From Planctomycetota bacterium (GTDB lineage Bacteria; Planctomycetota; UBA1135; UBA2386), in assembly GCA_021776805.1 (NCBI GenBank), contig JAJFFD010000178.1:1-61210 (forward strand): 61,210 nucleotides of DNA, given 5' to 3'. The notes below the pieces were generated by a model. That model made no database searches, had not been told where the DNA came from, and worked only from the letters and a program-made list of their open reading frames with translations. This document shows positions 43,347 to 50,680 of this stretch, piece by piece. A program made the position numbers and the translations under genes. Numbering within the stretch: the stretch's first letter is position 1; each line of letters begins with the position of its first letter.

Positions 43347-44975
43347 TCACTTCACCAGTTCGATCTCGCCGATCTGCCAGCTCTTGTCGAAGTACGGCTC
43401 CAGAGGGCTGTAGATACGCAGGATCGTGAACCACCCCTTGCCGGGCACGGTCTGGATCCAGTTGGCTTCCTTGCCGCTCGGCGCTTTCGGACCGAAGTAG
43501 ATGTCGTACGAACCGTCAGCGTTGGGGACGGCCGCCGGTGTCGGATAGGACTGGCTGCCCGCCCTGGGGAAGCGCTGCGGCGTTCGCAGCATGGAGCGCG
43601 TCTGGTTGTCGTACACGGTGAACGACCAGAAGTTGTTCTCGGGGATATTCGGGGGCAGATTCACCTTGTAGGTCTTCGCGCCGTCGAAGTACTTCTTGTC
43701 GCTGTCGACGGCGGCGATGAGATACTGCGAGCCGACGTCGGTCAGACGCATGCACATCGCCGGCGTGACCCCAGTGGCGACGGCGAAGAAGCCGAAGCGG
43801 GCGTCGAGCATGCGGTAGGAACCGGGCGGATACGGCTTGATCCCGGCCTTCGTCACGGCGGGCGGCGGCGTCTGGTAGTTGTAGCCGCCCTCCCAGAGCA
43901 TGTTGTACCAGCCCGAGTTCGGATAGAACGCCCAACCGTTGCGGAAGCGCCAGTTCAGGGACCGACCGGTGGCGGCCGCGACCTCGGCGGCTTCCTTCAG
44001 GATGTTCTTCATGCGGGCATCGGGATAGAACGGCTGCCCCTTGATGATGCCGATCGACGCGAACGAGCCCATGATCTCCAGCGACAGCGTGCCGCTCGGC
44101 TGCTCCTGGACGAGTTCGTTCAGCAGGTCGTAGTATGTATGGTCGGTCGGCGGCAGCGTGTTGATGACGAGCCCGGTTCCCTCGACGAACTTGAGCGGCT
44201 TGATGGGCGCGGGCTTGCCGGCCTTCACGTTGCCCTCGAGCAGCGTCGCGATGCTCGTGCCGTACGTGCCCGGCGTGTACGGGTAGATCTTGAGCGCCTT
44301 CTTGATCGTCGCGACCGTGGGCTTCGGGTCGTTGTTCGCCATGAAGCTGCGCCCGAACGCGGCGATTCGGTAGGTCGTACTCTGCGCGACGTGATAGCCG
44401 CTGTCCGGCAGCGGGCCGTCGTAGTCCGGCGGGAGCAGAAGGAACTTCCCGCCCTTACCGCGGTCGGGACCCGGCCGGCCGAAGTCGATGACGTGCTGGA
44501 ACCAGAAGTCGTCGAACAGGCCGAGCGCGTCCGGCGGCGTCTCGACGACCATCGGCCCGTCCTTCACGTTCACCATGAAGATGTAGTAGATGGTGTCGGC
44601 GTTCGCAGTGAGGAACAGCGACTGCGAGTCCATGAGGCCGGAGAAGAGGAGAACGCCTTCGTTGTCGTTCACACCAGCGGAGACGAGTCCTTTCTGCATC
44701 GCCTGGAGCGATACGAGCTGATAGCCGTTGACGTACGCTTCGAATGCGCGCGTGAAGTCGAGGTGGTCGAAGACCTTCTCGACCGTCGCGTCCGACGGCG
44801 CGCCGTCCGTGAACGTGAGCTTGCCAATCCGCGTGTTCATCTCATCCGGCACGGCGATTCCGGGCGGGATGTCGGCGGCCGTCTTCATGCGGGAGGTCTG
44901 GGCCCAGGCCGGAACGGCCAGTCCGGCCGAAAGCAGCGCCGCCGCAGTGAGCGTGATTACTGAAGTTGTGTTCAT
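43347..44975 (-). CDS. DUF1254/DUF1214 protein, copy C
   Basis: A 542-residue protein with a classical signal peptide (LTAAALLSAGLAVPAWAQ) instead of a lipobox, so it is probably periplasmic. DUF1254 landmarks are LTANADTIYYIFMVNV and GPMVVETPPDALGLFDDFWFQHVIDFG. DUF1214 landmarks are FWSFTVYDNQTRSMLR and PNADGSYDIYFGPKAPSGKE followed by NWIQTVPGKGWFTILRIYSP. It carries a longer insertion near residue 385 (NYQTPPPAVTKAG) than its island paralogues and is the most divergent of the four. Its start region resembles that of the truncated sulfatase. Confidence 0.9.
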   Translation of the reverse strand: MNTTSVITLTAAALLSAGLAVPAWAQTSRMKTAADIPPGIAVPDEMNTRIGKLTFTDGAPSDATVEKVFDHLDFTRAFEAYVNGYQLVSLQAMQKGLVSAGVNDNEGVLLFSGLMDSQSLFLTANADTIYYIFMVNVKDGPMVVETPPDALGLFDDFWFQHVIDFGRPGPDRGKGGKFLLLPPDYDGPLPDSGYHVAQSTTYRIAAFGRSFMANNDPKPTVATIKKALKIYPYTPGTYGTSIATLLEGNVKAGKPAPIKPLKFVEGTGLVINTLPPTDHTYYDLLNELVQEQPSGTLSLEIMGSFASIGIIKGQPFYPDARMKNILKEAAEVAAATGRSLNWRFRNGWAFYPNSGWYNMLWEGGYNYQTPPPAVTKAGIKPYPPGSYRMLDARFGFFAVATGVTPAMCMRLTDVGSQYLIAAVDSDKKYFDGAKTYKVNLPPNIPENNFWSFTVYDNQTRSMLRTPQRFPRAGSQSYPTPAAVPNADGSYDIYFGPKAPSGKEANWIQTVPGKGWFTILRIYSPLEPYFDKSWQIGEIELVK

Positions 44976-45031
44976 TGTTCTGCTCCATTATCAGGGAATA
45001 TGGTGCGGACCGGGTTGCGACCCGCGCCGCC
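44958..45031 (-). repeat. Leader repeat unit, copy 2
   Basis: This 74-base stretch contains the start codon region of DUF1254 copy C and its upstream leader (TTGTGTTCATTGTTCTG ... TGCGACCCGCGCC). It matches 43258..43330 at the truncated sulfatase. The pair indicates local duplication of a 5' region between unrelated coding sequences. Confidence 0.6.
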
Positions 45032-45053
45032 GGCTGTCATTCAGGTTCTCAGA

Positions 45054-45249
45054 TTACTTCACGAGCTCGAGTTCACCCGGCCGCCAGGTCTTGTCGAGCC
45101 AGGGTTCGAGCGGGCCATACATCCGAAGAATGATGAACCAGCTCTTGCCGGGGATGGTGATGGACGGTCTCTTGGGCGTGCGCGGTCTGCGCACCGAGCG
45201 CCAGCCCGCATGCGAGAGGGAAGTATCGGATGACGTGCGATGTGCTCAT
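45054..45249 (-). pseudogene. Internally deleted DUF1254/DUF1214 gene
   Basis: ATG 45249 starts a signal peptide (MSTSHVIRYFPLACGLALG, then AQTAHAQETV). Immediately after, in another frame, the sequence reads IPGKSWFIILRMYGPLEP and ends RPGELELVK at TAA 45054, the C-terminus of a DUF1214 domain. About 450 codons of the middle are gone and the join is out of frame. The flanking copies B and C are complete, so this fifth copy has been reduced to its two ends. Confidence 0.75.
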
Positions 45250-45252
45250 CGA

Positions 45253-46785
45253 TCAGTTCCCTTCTACCAGCTCGATCTCACCCGGACGCCAGGTCTGGTC
45301 GATCCACGGCTGCAGCGGCCCGTAGGCCCGGAGGATGATGAACCAGCTCTTGCCGGGGATCGTCTGGATCCAGTTGCCCTCGTGCCCGGCCGGCGCCATC
45401 GGCGCGAAGTAGATGTCGAACGAGCCGTCGGCGTTCTTCTTCAGTCCCTTCGCGCTGCTGTTGATCCCCGCGTAGCGCTGATCGGTCTGGAGCATGCAGC
45501 GGGACTGCGTGTCGTAGATCGTGACGGACCAGTTGTCCTTCACGGGCACGTTCGGCGGGAGGTGCAGCTTGTAGGTGGCGGCGCCGTCCAGCGGCTCGTG
45601 CTCGCCGTCGAGGCCGGCGATCGCGTAGTCCGAACCGGCGCCGGGCTTCGTCAACGCCATGGCCGGAGTCACCGCGATGGCGTTGTAGTGCATCCACAGA
45701 CGCGAGTCCATGCGACGCGCTCCGTCGATCTCGAACGCCGTGCTCTTGTCCGCGAACGCCATCACCCACTCGCTGTCGGTGCCCTGGTAGATGCGCTGAC
45801 CCGGGTCGCGCGGGAAGACGGTGTTGGCGCGCGCGTAGCCGTTCGCGATCGCGACGGCGTCGGTCAGGATGCGCCGCATGCGATCGTCGGGCTTGAACGG
45901 CTTGCCCTTCACGATGCCGATCGCCGCGATCGTGCCGCGGAGCTCGGGATCGAGGAACTCGATCGGCTCTTCCTGGATCAGCTTGTCGAGGAGCTCGTAG
46001 AAGCTGAAGTCGTTCGGCGGCACGGTGTTGTAGCCCTTGCGGCCCGACATGCCGATGAACTCCATCTTCGGCGGGTCGTCCTGCCGCGAGAGCGGATACA
46101 CCCTGAGCTTGCTCTTGATGCCGTCCGCCGCGGTCTTCACGCTGTCGCGCACGTACCCGCGCATCATGTTCCAGACGCAGTAGGTCGGGGACTTCACGAC
46201 GTAGTAGCCGCTCGGCACATCGCCCTCGTAGCCGGGGGGCAACACCAGGTACTTGCCGCCCTTGCCCTTGTCCGGCCCCGCGGCGCCCATGTCGCCGAGG
46301 TAGCGCATGTACGCGTCATCGAGGATCCCGAGCACGTCGGCGGGCAGCTCGATGACCGTGGGACCGTCCTTCTCGAGATCGAGGAAGCCCCACGTGTAGA
46401 GCGATGTGTTGTTGCCGGTCAGCACCAGCGACTTCGAGTCCATCAGCTCGTCCCAGATGAGGATCTGGTGGCACTCCTTCGCGCCGATGTCCCGCTGCCC
46501 CTGGCGCAGCTGATACATGGAGACGGCTGGGAGCATGTCGATGAACACCTGCACAGCCCGCGCGCGATCGACGTAGTCGTACAGCAGGTCGACGGTGTCG
46601 TGCGTCGGCACGCCGTCGAAGTACTCGAGCGTTCCGATCGACGTCTTCACCTCGTCCGGCGTCGTGATCGACACAGGCATCGGCTCGGTCATCTTCATCC
46701 TCGGCTGTGTTGCCGGCCCGGAGGCGCAGGCCCCCAGGACGACGGTGGCGGCCAGGGACATCAAGGCAATGGAGTTCGGTCGCAT
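45253..46785 (-). CDS. DUF1254/DUF1214 lipoprotein, copy B
   Basis: A 510-residue lipoprotein from ATG 46785 (leader SLAATVVLGACASG); a frame to 46803 is possible. DUF1254 part: LTGNNTSLYTWGFLDL and GPTVIELPADVLGILDDAYMRYLGDMG. DUF1214 part: NWSVTIYDTQSRCMLQ, KNADGSFDIYFAPMAPAGHE and NWIQTIPGKSWFIILRAYGP. It is most like copy A (46827..48347), suggesting a recent tandem duplication. The spacing to copy A is 41 bases, so it probably belongs to the same transcript. Confidence 0.9.
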   Translation of the reverse strand: MRPNSIALMSLAATVVLGACASGPATQPRMKMTEPMPVSITTPDEVKTSIGTLEYFDGVPTHDTVDLLYDYVDRARAVQVFIDMLPAVSMYQLRQGQRDIGAKECHQILIWDELMDSKSLVLTGNNTSLYTWGFLDLEKDGPTVIELPADVLGILDDAYMRYLGDMGAAGPDKGKGGKYLVLPPGYEGDVPSGYYVVKSPTYCVWNMMRGYVRDSVKTAADGIKSKLRVYPLSRQDDPPKMEFIGMSGRKGYNTVPPNDFSFYELLDKLIQEEPIEFLDPELRGTIAAIGIVKGKPFKPDDRMRRILTDAVAIANGYARANTVFPRDPGQRIYQGTDSEWVMAFADKSTAFEIDGARRMDSRLWMHYNAIAVTPAMALTKPGAGSDYAIAGLDGEHEPLDGAATYKLHLPPNVPVKDNWSVTIYDTQSRCMLQTDQRYAGINSSAKGLKKNADGSFDIYFAPMAPAGHEGNWIQTIPGKSWFIILRAYGPLQPWIDQTWRPGEIELVEGN

Positions 46786-46826
46786 CGCTGCAGTTCCTCT
46801 CATGTTGTTGTGGGTCGGACCGGTGC

Positions 46827-48347
46827 TCAGTCGACGATCTCGATCTCACCCGGGCGCCAGGTCTGATCGATCCAGGGCTGTAGCGGGCCGTACATGCGCA
46901 GCGCGACGAACCAGCTCTTGCCGGGGATCGTCTGCAGCCAGTTGTTCTCCTGGCCCGGGGGCGGCTTCGGCCCGAAGTAGATGTCGTACGAGCCGTCGGC
47001 GTTCTTCTTCAGGCCTCTGTCCTGGCTGCCGCGCGTCGGGAACTGCTGATCGGTCTGCAGCTGCGAGCGGGTCTGCGTGTCGTAGAGCGTCAGCGCCCAG
47101 AAGTCCTTCACGGGCGGGTTCGGCGGCATGTGGATCTTGTACGTCTTCGATCCGTCGAGCACCCGGCCCTCGGAGTCGAGCATGGCGATGCCGTAGTCCG
47201 ACCCCTTCCCGGCGACCGTGACCGCCATGGCCGGCGACACGCAGATGTAGCCGAAATGGAAGAGCACACGCGCCTCGAGGCGCGCTGAACCGTTACGCGT
47301 GAACGTCGTGTCCTTGTCGGCGTAGGCCATGATCCAGGCGCTCTCGTCGCCGTAGATGAGGTTGCCGGGATCGCGGGGGAAGTAGCTGATCGCGCGTGCA
47401 GCGGCGTTGCCGATGGCAGCGGCGTCGAGCAGGATCTCCTGCATGCGTGCGTCCGGTGCGAACGGCTTGCCCTTCTCGATCCCGATGGCGGCGAGAACGC
47501 CTCTGCGCTCAGGACCGAGGTAATCGTCGGGCTCCTGCTGGAGCAGTGCGTGCAACTTTTCGAAGGCGCTCACGTCGTTGGGCAGGACCGTGTTCATCTC
47601 GCGACCGGAGACGTTGATGAACTCCATCTGCGGCGGGCTCGAGGCCTTGGCGAGCGGGTAGACCTTCAGGTTCTTGCGGATGTTCTCCGACGCCGCCTCG
47701 ATGCCCTTGTCGAGGTAGCCGCGCATGAACAACCACACGCCGTTCGTCTTCGACGGGACAACGAAGTAGCCCTTGGGCGCTGCGCCCTGGTGGCCCGGTG
47801 GCAGCACGAGGAACTTCCCACCCTTGCCCTTGTCGGGACCGGCGACGCCGAGGTCGGTCATGTAGTGGAACGCCATGTCGTCGAGGATGCCGAGCATCCG
47901 CTCGGGCAGATCGATGACGGTCGGGCCGTCCTTTGCGAGGTCGAGGAACCCGACGGCGTACATCGTCGACGTGTTGCCGGTCAGGAGCAGCGACTCGGAG
48001 TCCATCAAGTGATCCCAGATGCAGATCCTGTTGCTCGCATCCGCACCGACGCTCGCCTGGCCCTCGCGCAGCGCGGATATCGACAGCGCGGGCAGACAGT
48101 CCAGGTATGCGTTCACGGCGCGCGAGCGATCCAGGTAGTCGTACACGCGGTCCTTCGTGGCGGAGTCTGGCACGCCGTCGAAGTACTGGAGCGTGCCGAT
48201 CGACGACTGGACCCGGTCTGGGACCCTGATGGACGCCGGGATGTCGGTCGTCATCTTCAGTTTGGGCGGCGCGCCTGACGGTGCGGTCGCGCAGGCGGTG
48301 GCCAGTAGTGCTGCCATGCCGATTGTGACGGCCGTGCGATGGTTCAT
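46827..48347 (-). CDS. DUF1254/DUF1214 lipoprotein, copy A
   Basis: A 506-residue lipoprotein from ATG 48347 (leader IGMAALLATACATAP). A longer frame to 48635 overlaps the patatin gene and is not real. DUF1254: LTGNTSTMYAVGFLDL and GPTVIDLPERMLGILDDMAFHYMTDLG. DUF1214: FWALTLYDTQTRSQLQ, KNADGSYDIYFGPKPPPGQE and NWLQTIPGKSWFVALRMYGP. Its ATG overlaps the TGA of the patatin gene by four bases, so the two proteins are made together, a strong hint that the DUF1254 proteins work with a lipid hydrolase. Confidence 0.92.
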   Translation of the reverse strand: MNHRTAVTIGMAALLATACATAPSGAPPKLKMTTDIPASIRVPDRVQSSIGTLQYFDGVPDSATKDRVYDYLDRSRAVNAYLDCLPALSISALREGQASVGADASNRICIWDHLMDSESLLLTGNTSTMYAVGFLDLAKDGPTVIDLPERMLGILDDMAFHYMTDLGVAGPDKGKGGKFLVLPPGHQGAAPKGYFVVPSKTNGVWLFMRGYLDKGIEAASENIRKNLKVYPLAKASSPPQMEFINVSGREMNTVLPNDVSAFEKLHALLQQEPDDYLGPERRGVLAAIGIEKGKPFAPDARMQEILLDAAAIGNAAARAISYFPRDPGNLIYGDESAWIMAYADKDTTFTRNGSARLEARVLFHFGYICVSPAMAVTVAGKGSDYGIAMLDSEGRVLDGSKTYKIHMPPNPPVKDFWALTLYDTQTRSQLQTDQQFPTRGSQDRGLKKNADGSYDIYFGPKPPPGQENNWLQTIPGKSWFVALRMYGPLQPWIDQTWRPGEIEIVD

Positions 48348-50308
48348 TGTTGTGCTCCTTCGGACGCAAGGGCGGCCTTCAGTTTGTCGAGACCCCCGGC
48401 CTCCAGCTGCTCCACCGCGTACTCGTAGCTGACGCGGTAGATGTCCTCGTACTTGTCGAACTGCATGATGTTGAACCCCTCCACCGGCGGCTTCAGGTTC
48501 AGCGTAGCCTGGCGGCGGGCCCGCGCCACCTCGATCTGACTGCCAACGACGGTGCACCTCATGATGAGCTCGACGATGCCCGGCGGCCGGACCTTCTCGG
48601 CGAAGGGCAGCAGCTTCTTGCGGATGATCCCCCACCCCGACGCCGTGCTGCCGTACGCCGGATCCAGGTTGGGCGGCATGGAGTCACCGACGTCCACGGC
48701 GACCACCGGTCCGCCATCACAGAGGCGGGCCATGGTGCCCACCGGCAGGTTGTCGAGCAGCCCCCCGTCGACGAGGAGATCCTCGCCGTAACGCACCGGC
48801 GGGAAGATCGCGGGCAGCGAGATGCTGGCGCGGATGCTCTTCCACAGCGATCCCTCCTGGTGGACGAAGGCCCCGGGACGCCCGAGGCTGGTCGACGTAC
48901 AGAAGAACGGGATCCACAGGTCCTCGATGAGCAGGTCCTCATAGAGGCCCTGCAGCACGCGCTCGAGCTTGTTGCCGACGGTCAGCGCGACCAGCGGAAG
49001 GGTCAAGTCGATGAGCGCGTTCTTGACCTTGAAGACGTCGCGCACCTTGTCCAGGATCGTGGCCGCGTCCCACCCGCGCGCCCAGCCGCCCGCGAAGATC
49101 GAGCCCATGCTGGTGCCGCCGACGTAGTCGATCGGGATGCCGGCCTCGTTCAGCGCCTGCAGCACGCCCACGTGCGCGATGCCCTTCGCACCGCCGCCAC
49201 CCATCACCACGCCCACCGCCCGGCCGAGCAGGCGACGCGCGATCCGCTCGAGATCATCGGACTGGCCCGCGCGGACGTGGTGGTGCGCCGTCACGGTGCC
49301 CAGCTCCAGCCACCGCCGCGTACCCGACGGCATGCCCGTCTGCGGGTCGTGCACGAACATCATGTCGACGCGCTGGGCAGCGATTCCACGGCGGCCACCG
49401 GCCAACAGCATGGCAACCCGCTCGGGATCCTGAGGCGTGCCCGCAGCGACGCAGACCATGATGCGGTCGGCCTGTCGCAAGACCGTCTCGTTCCACATCG
49501 TCGGCGTCGGATCGCAGGCATAGAAGACCATGCGATGGCTCTCCTCCAGACCATCGAGCCAGGCCGCCAGGCGTTGGTGCGACGTGGGGGCAGGGCTGTC
49601 CAGAATCTCGGCGCCGAGAGCAGCCTCGAGTCTGTCAGCGCTCACGGAAACGACGCTCCCCATGCCCCCGGCGGCCTCGGCGAGCGCGGAGGCGATCCCT
49701 GCGAGCCAGGGGTGAGCCGAGCTTGGGACGACCGCGACGCTGACGACGCGCTCCGCCTGCTGCTCGAAGCCCTCGATCGAGCGGTACGCGGCCTCGATGA
49801 TCGCACGCGAGACTTCCATCAGAACATCTGGATGGCGGTGCCCCAACCGCTCGAAGTCCGATCGCGAAAGGCGCAAGAGAACACTGTCTCGCACCGCGTA
49901 CACATCACCGAGACTCTCGCGATCGCTGAACAGGAACTCGAGCCCCGCGTCATCTCCGCGGCGGAGATCGAACGACGAGACGACTCGGCCCTCCGCATCG
50001 CGCCGCACTTCTCGCAGGCGACCGTGCACGACGACGTACTGAGAGCCATGCGGCTGCCCTTGCTCGATCAGCTTCGCACCCCCAGGGATGCTGACCAGCT
50101 GGCAGACCTCAGCGAAGTCCTCCAGGGCGCCACGAGACACACCGGTGTAGGCGGGCGAAGCCTCCCAGAGCTCGCGCAGCTCATCGACGCTCATGCGAGC
50201 ATCGGTGGCTTCGGGCTCGCTCCAATCATGGTACTCCGGGGTCGAAGATCGGGGCCCAGGGTCACTGGGTGCGGTTCCGTGAGTTGGTTCGGAGGATTCA
50301 CGGCTCAT
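48344..50308 (-). CDS. cNMP-binding domain and patatin-like phospholipase
   Basis: A 654-residue protein related to neuropathy target esterase. Residues about 45-180 are a cyclic-nucleotide-binding-like fold (LIEQGQPHGSQYVVVHGRLREV). A Rossmann-like linker spans about 185-350. The patatin domain starts VGVVMGGGGAKGIAHVGVLQAL (oxyanion hole GGGGAKG at 370-376), has the nucleophile Ser400 in GGTSMGS and the catalytic D514 in VDGGLLDN. It hydrolyses phospholipid or other acyl esters. ATGA overlaps join it to the small protein upstream and DUF1254 copy A downstream. There is no signal peptide. Confidence 0.93.
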   Translation of the reverse strand: MSRESSEPTHGTAPSDPGPRSSTPEYHDWSEPEATDARMSVDELRELWEASPAYTGVSRGALEDFAEVCQLVSIPGGAKLIEQGQPHGSQYVVVHGRLREVRRDAEGRVVSSFDLRRGDDAGLEFLFSDRESLGDVYAVRDSVLLRLSRSDFERLGHRHPDVLMEVSRAIIEAAYRSIEGFEQQAERVVSVAVVPSSAHPWLAGIASALAEAAGGMGSVVSVSADRLEAALGAEILDSPAPTSHQRLAAWLDGLEESHRMVFYACDPTPTMWNETVLRQADRIMVCVAAGTPQDPERVAMLLAGGRRGIAAQRVDMMFVHDPQTGMPSGTRRWLELGTVTAHHHVRAGQSDDLERIARRLLGRAVGVVMGGGGAKGIAHVGVLQALNEAGIPIDYVGGTSMGSIFAGGWARGWDAATILDKVRDVFKVKNALIDLTLPLVALTVGNKLERVLQGLYEDLLIEDLWIPFFCTSTSLGRPGAFVHQEGSLWKSIRASISLPAIFPPVRYGEDLLVDGGLLDNLPVGTMARLCDGGPVVAVDVGDSMPPNLDPAYGSTASGWGIIRKKLLPFAEKVRPPGIVELIMRCTVVGSQIEVARARRQATLNLKPPVEGFNIMQFDKYEDIYRVSYEYAVEQLEAGGLDKLKAALASEGAQQ

Positions 50309-50622
50309 GGTTCATCCTGGATCCTCTCAACACTGAGTATCGGCAAGTGCAGGTCGTGGAGGTTCTCCAGCAAGCTGCTTAGCTCGACCTGATCTCGGAT
50401 AGGGCCCCGCAGGAACGTGTGTGGCGAAGCTCCCTCACGGATCTCTGTGGAAATCGTCAGCTGGTCGAGCCGGTCGCTCCATCCCCCGTCCAGGGTCCCC
50501 TGGACGACGATCCGGTAGGTCGCGGGGCCCCCGAAATCGATGTCTTTGTACTTGTCCGACTTGGCCATTCGCAGCATGCACTGATATAGCCCAATTCTCG
50601 ACTCCTGCGTGGGTCTTCGCAT
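50305..50622 (-). CDS. Small conserved protein of unknown function
   Basis: A 105-residue protein if ATG 50622 is used; ATG 50568 (MAKSDKYKDIDF...) is equally plausible and may fit the family better. The core (ATYRIVVQGTLDGGWSDRLDQL, then a TFLRGPIRDQVELSSLLENL and DLHLPILSVE end) matches short proteins I have seen next to regulators, in which the C-terminal half pairs helices and strands. I cannot name its function. It overlaps the patatin gene by four bases and is divergent from the LuxR-type regulator 58 bases away, so it is probably the first gene of the regulated operon. Confidence 0.65.
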   Translation of the reverse strand: MRRPTQESRIGLYQCMLRMAKSDKYKDIDFGGPATYRIVVQGTLDGGWSDRLDQLTISTEIREGASPHTFLRGPIRDQVELSSLLENLHDLHLPILSVERIQDEP

Positions 50623-50680
50623 CCCGAGGAACGAGGGGAAAACAGGGGGGGCGGCCGGCAGAAATACTAGCGCCAGCTAG

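Noticed and set aside
44728-46866. Plus-strand frame of 712 codons across two DUF1254 genes
   Set aside because: Antisense to conserved proteins, rich in Arg/His/Val/Asp, crosses gene boundaries; an artefact of high G+C coding DNA.
48347-50392. Plus-strand frame of 681 codons opposite the patatin gene
   Set aside because: Same reasoning: antisense to a well-supported enzyme, no motif or ribosome-binding site.
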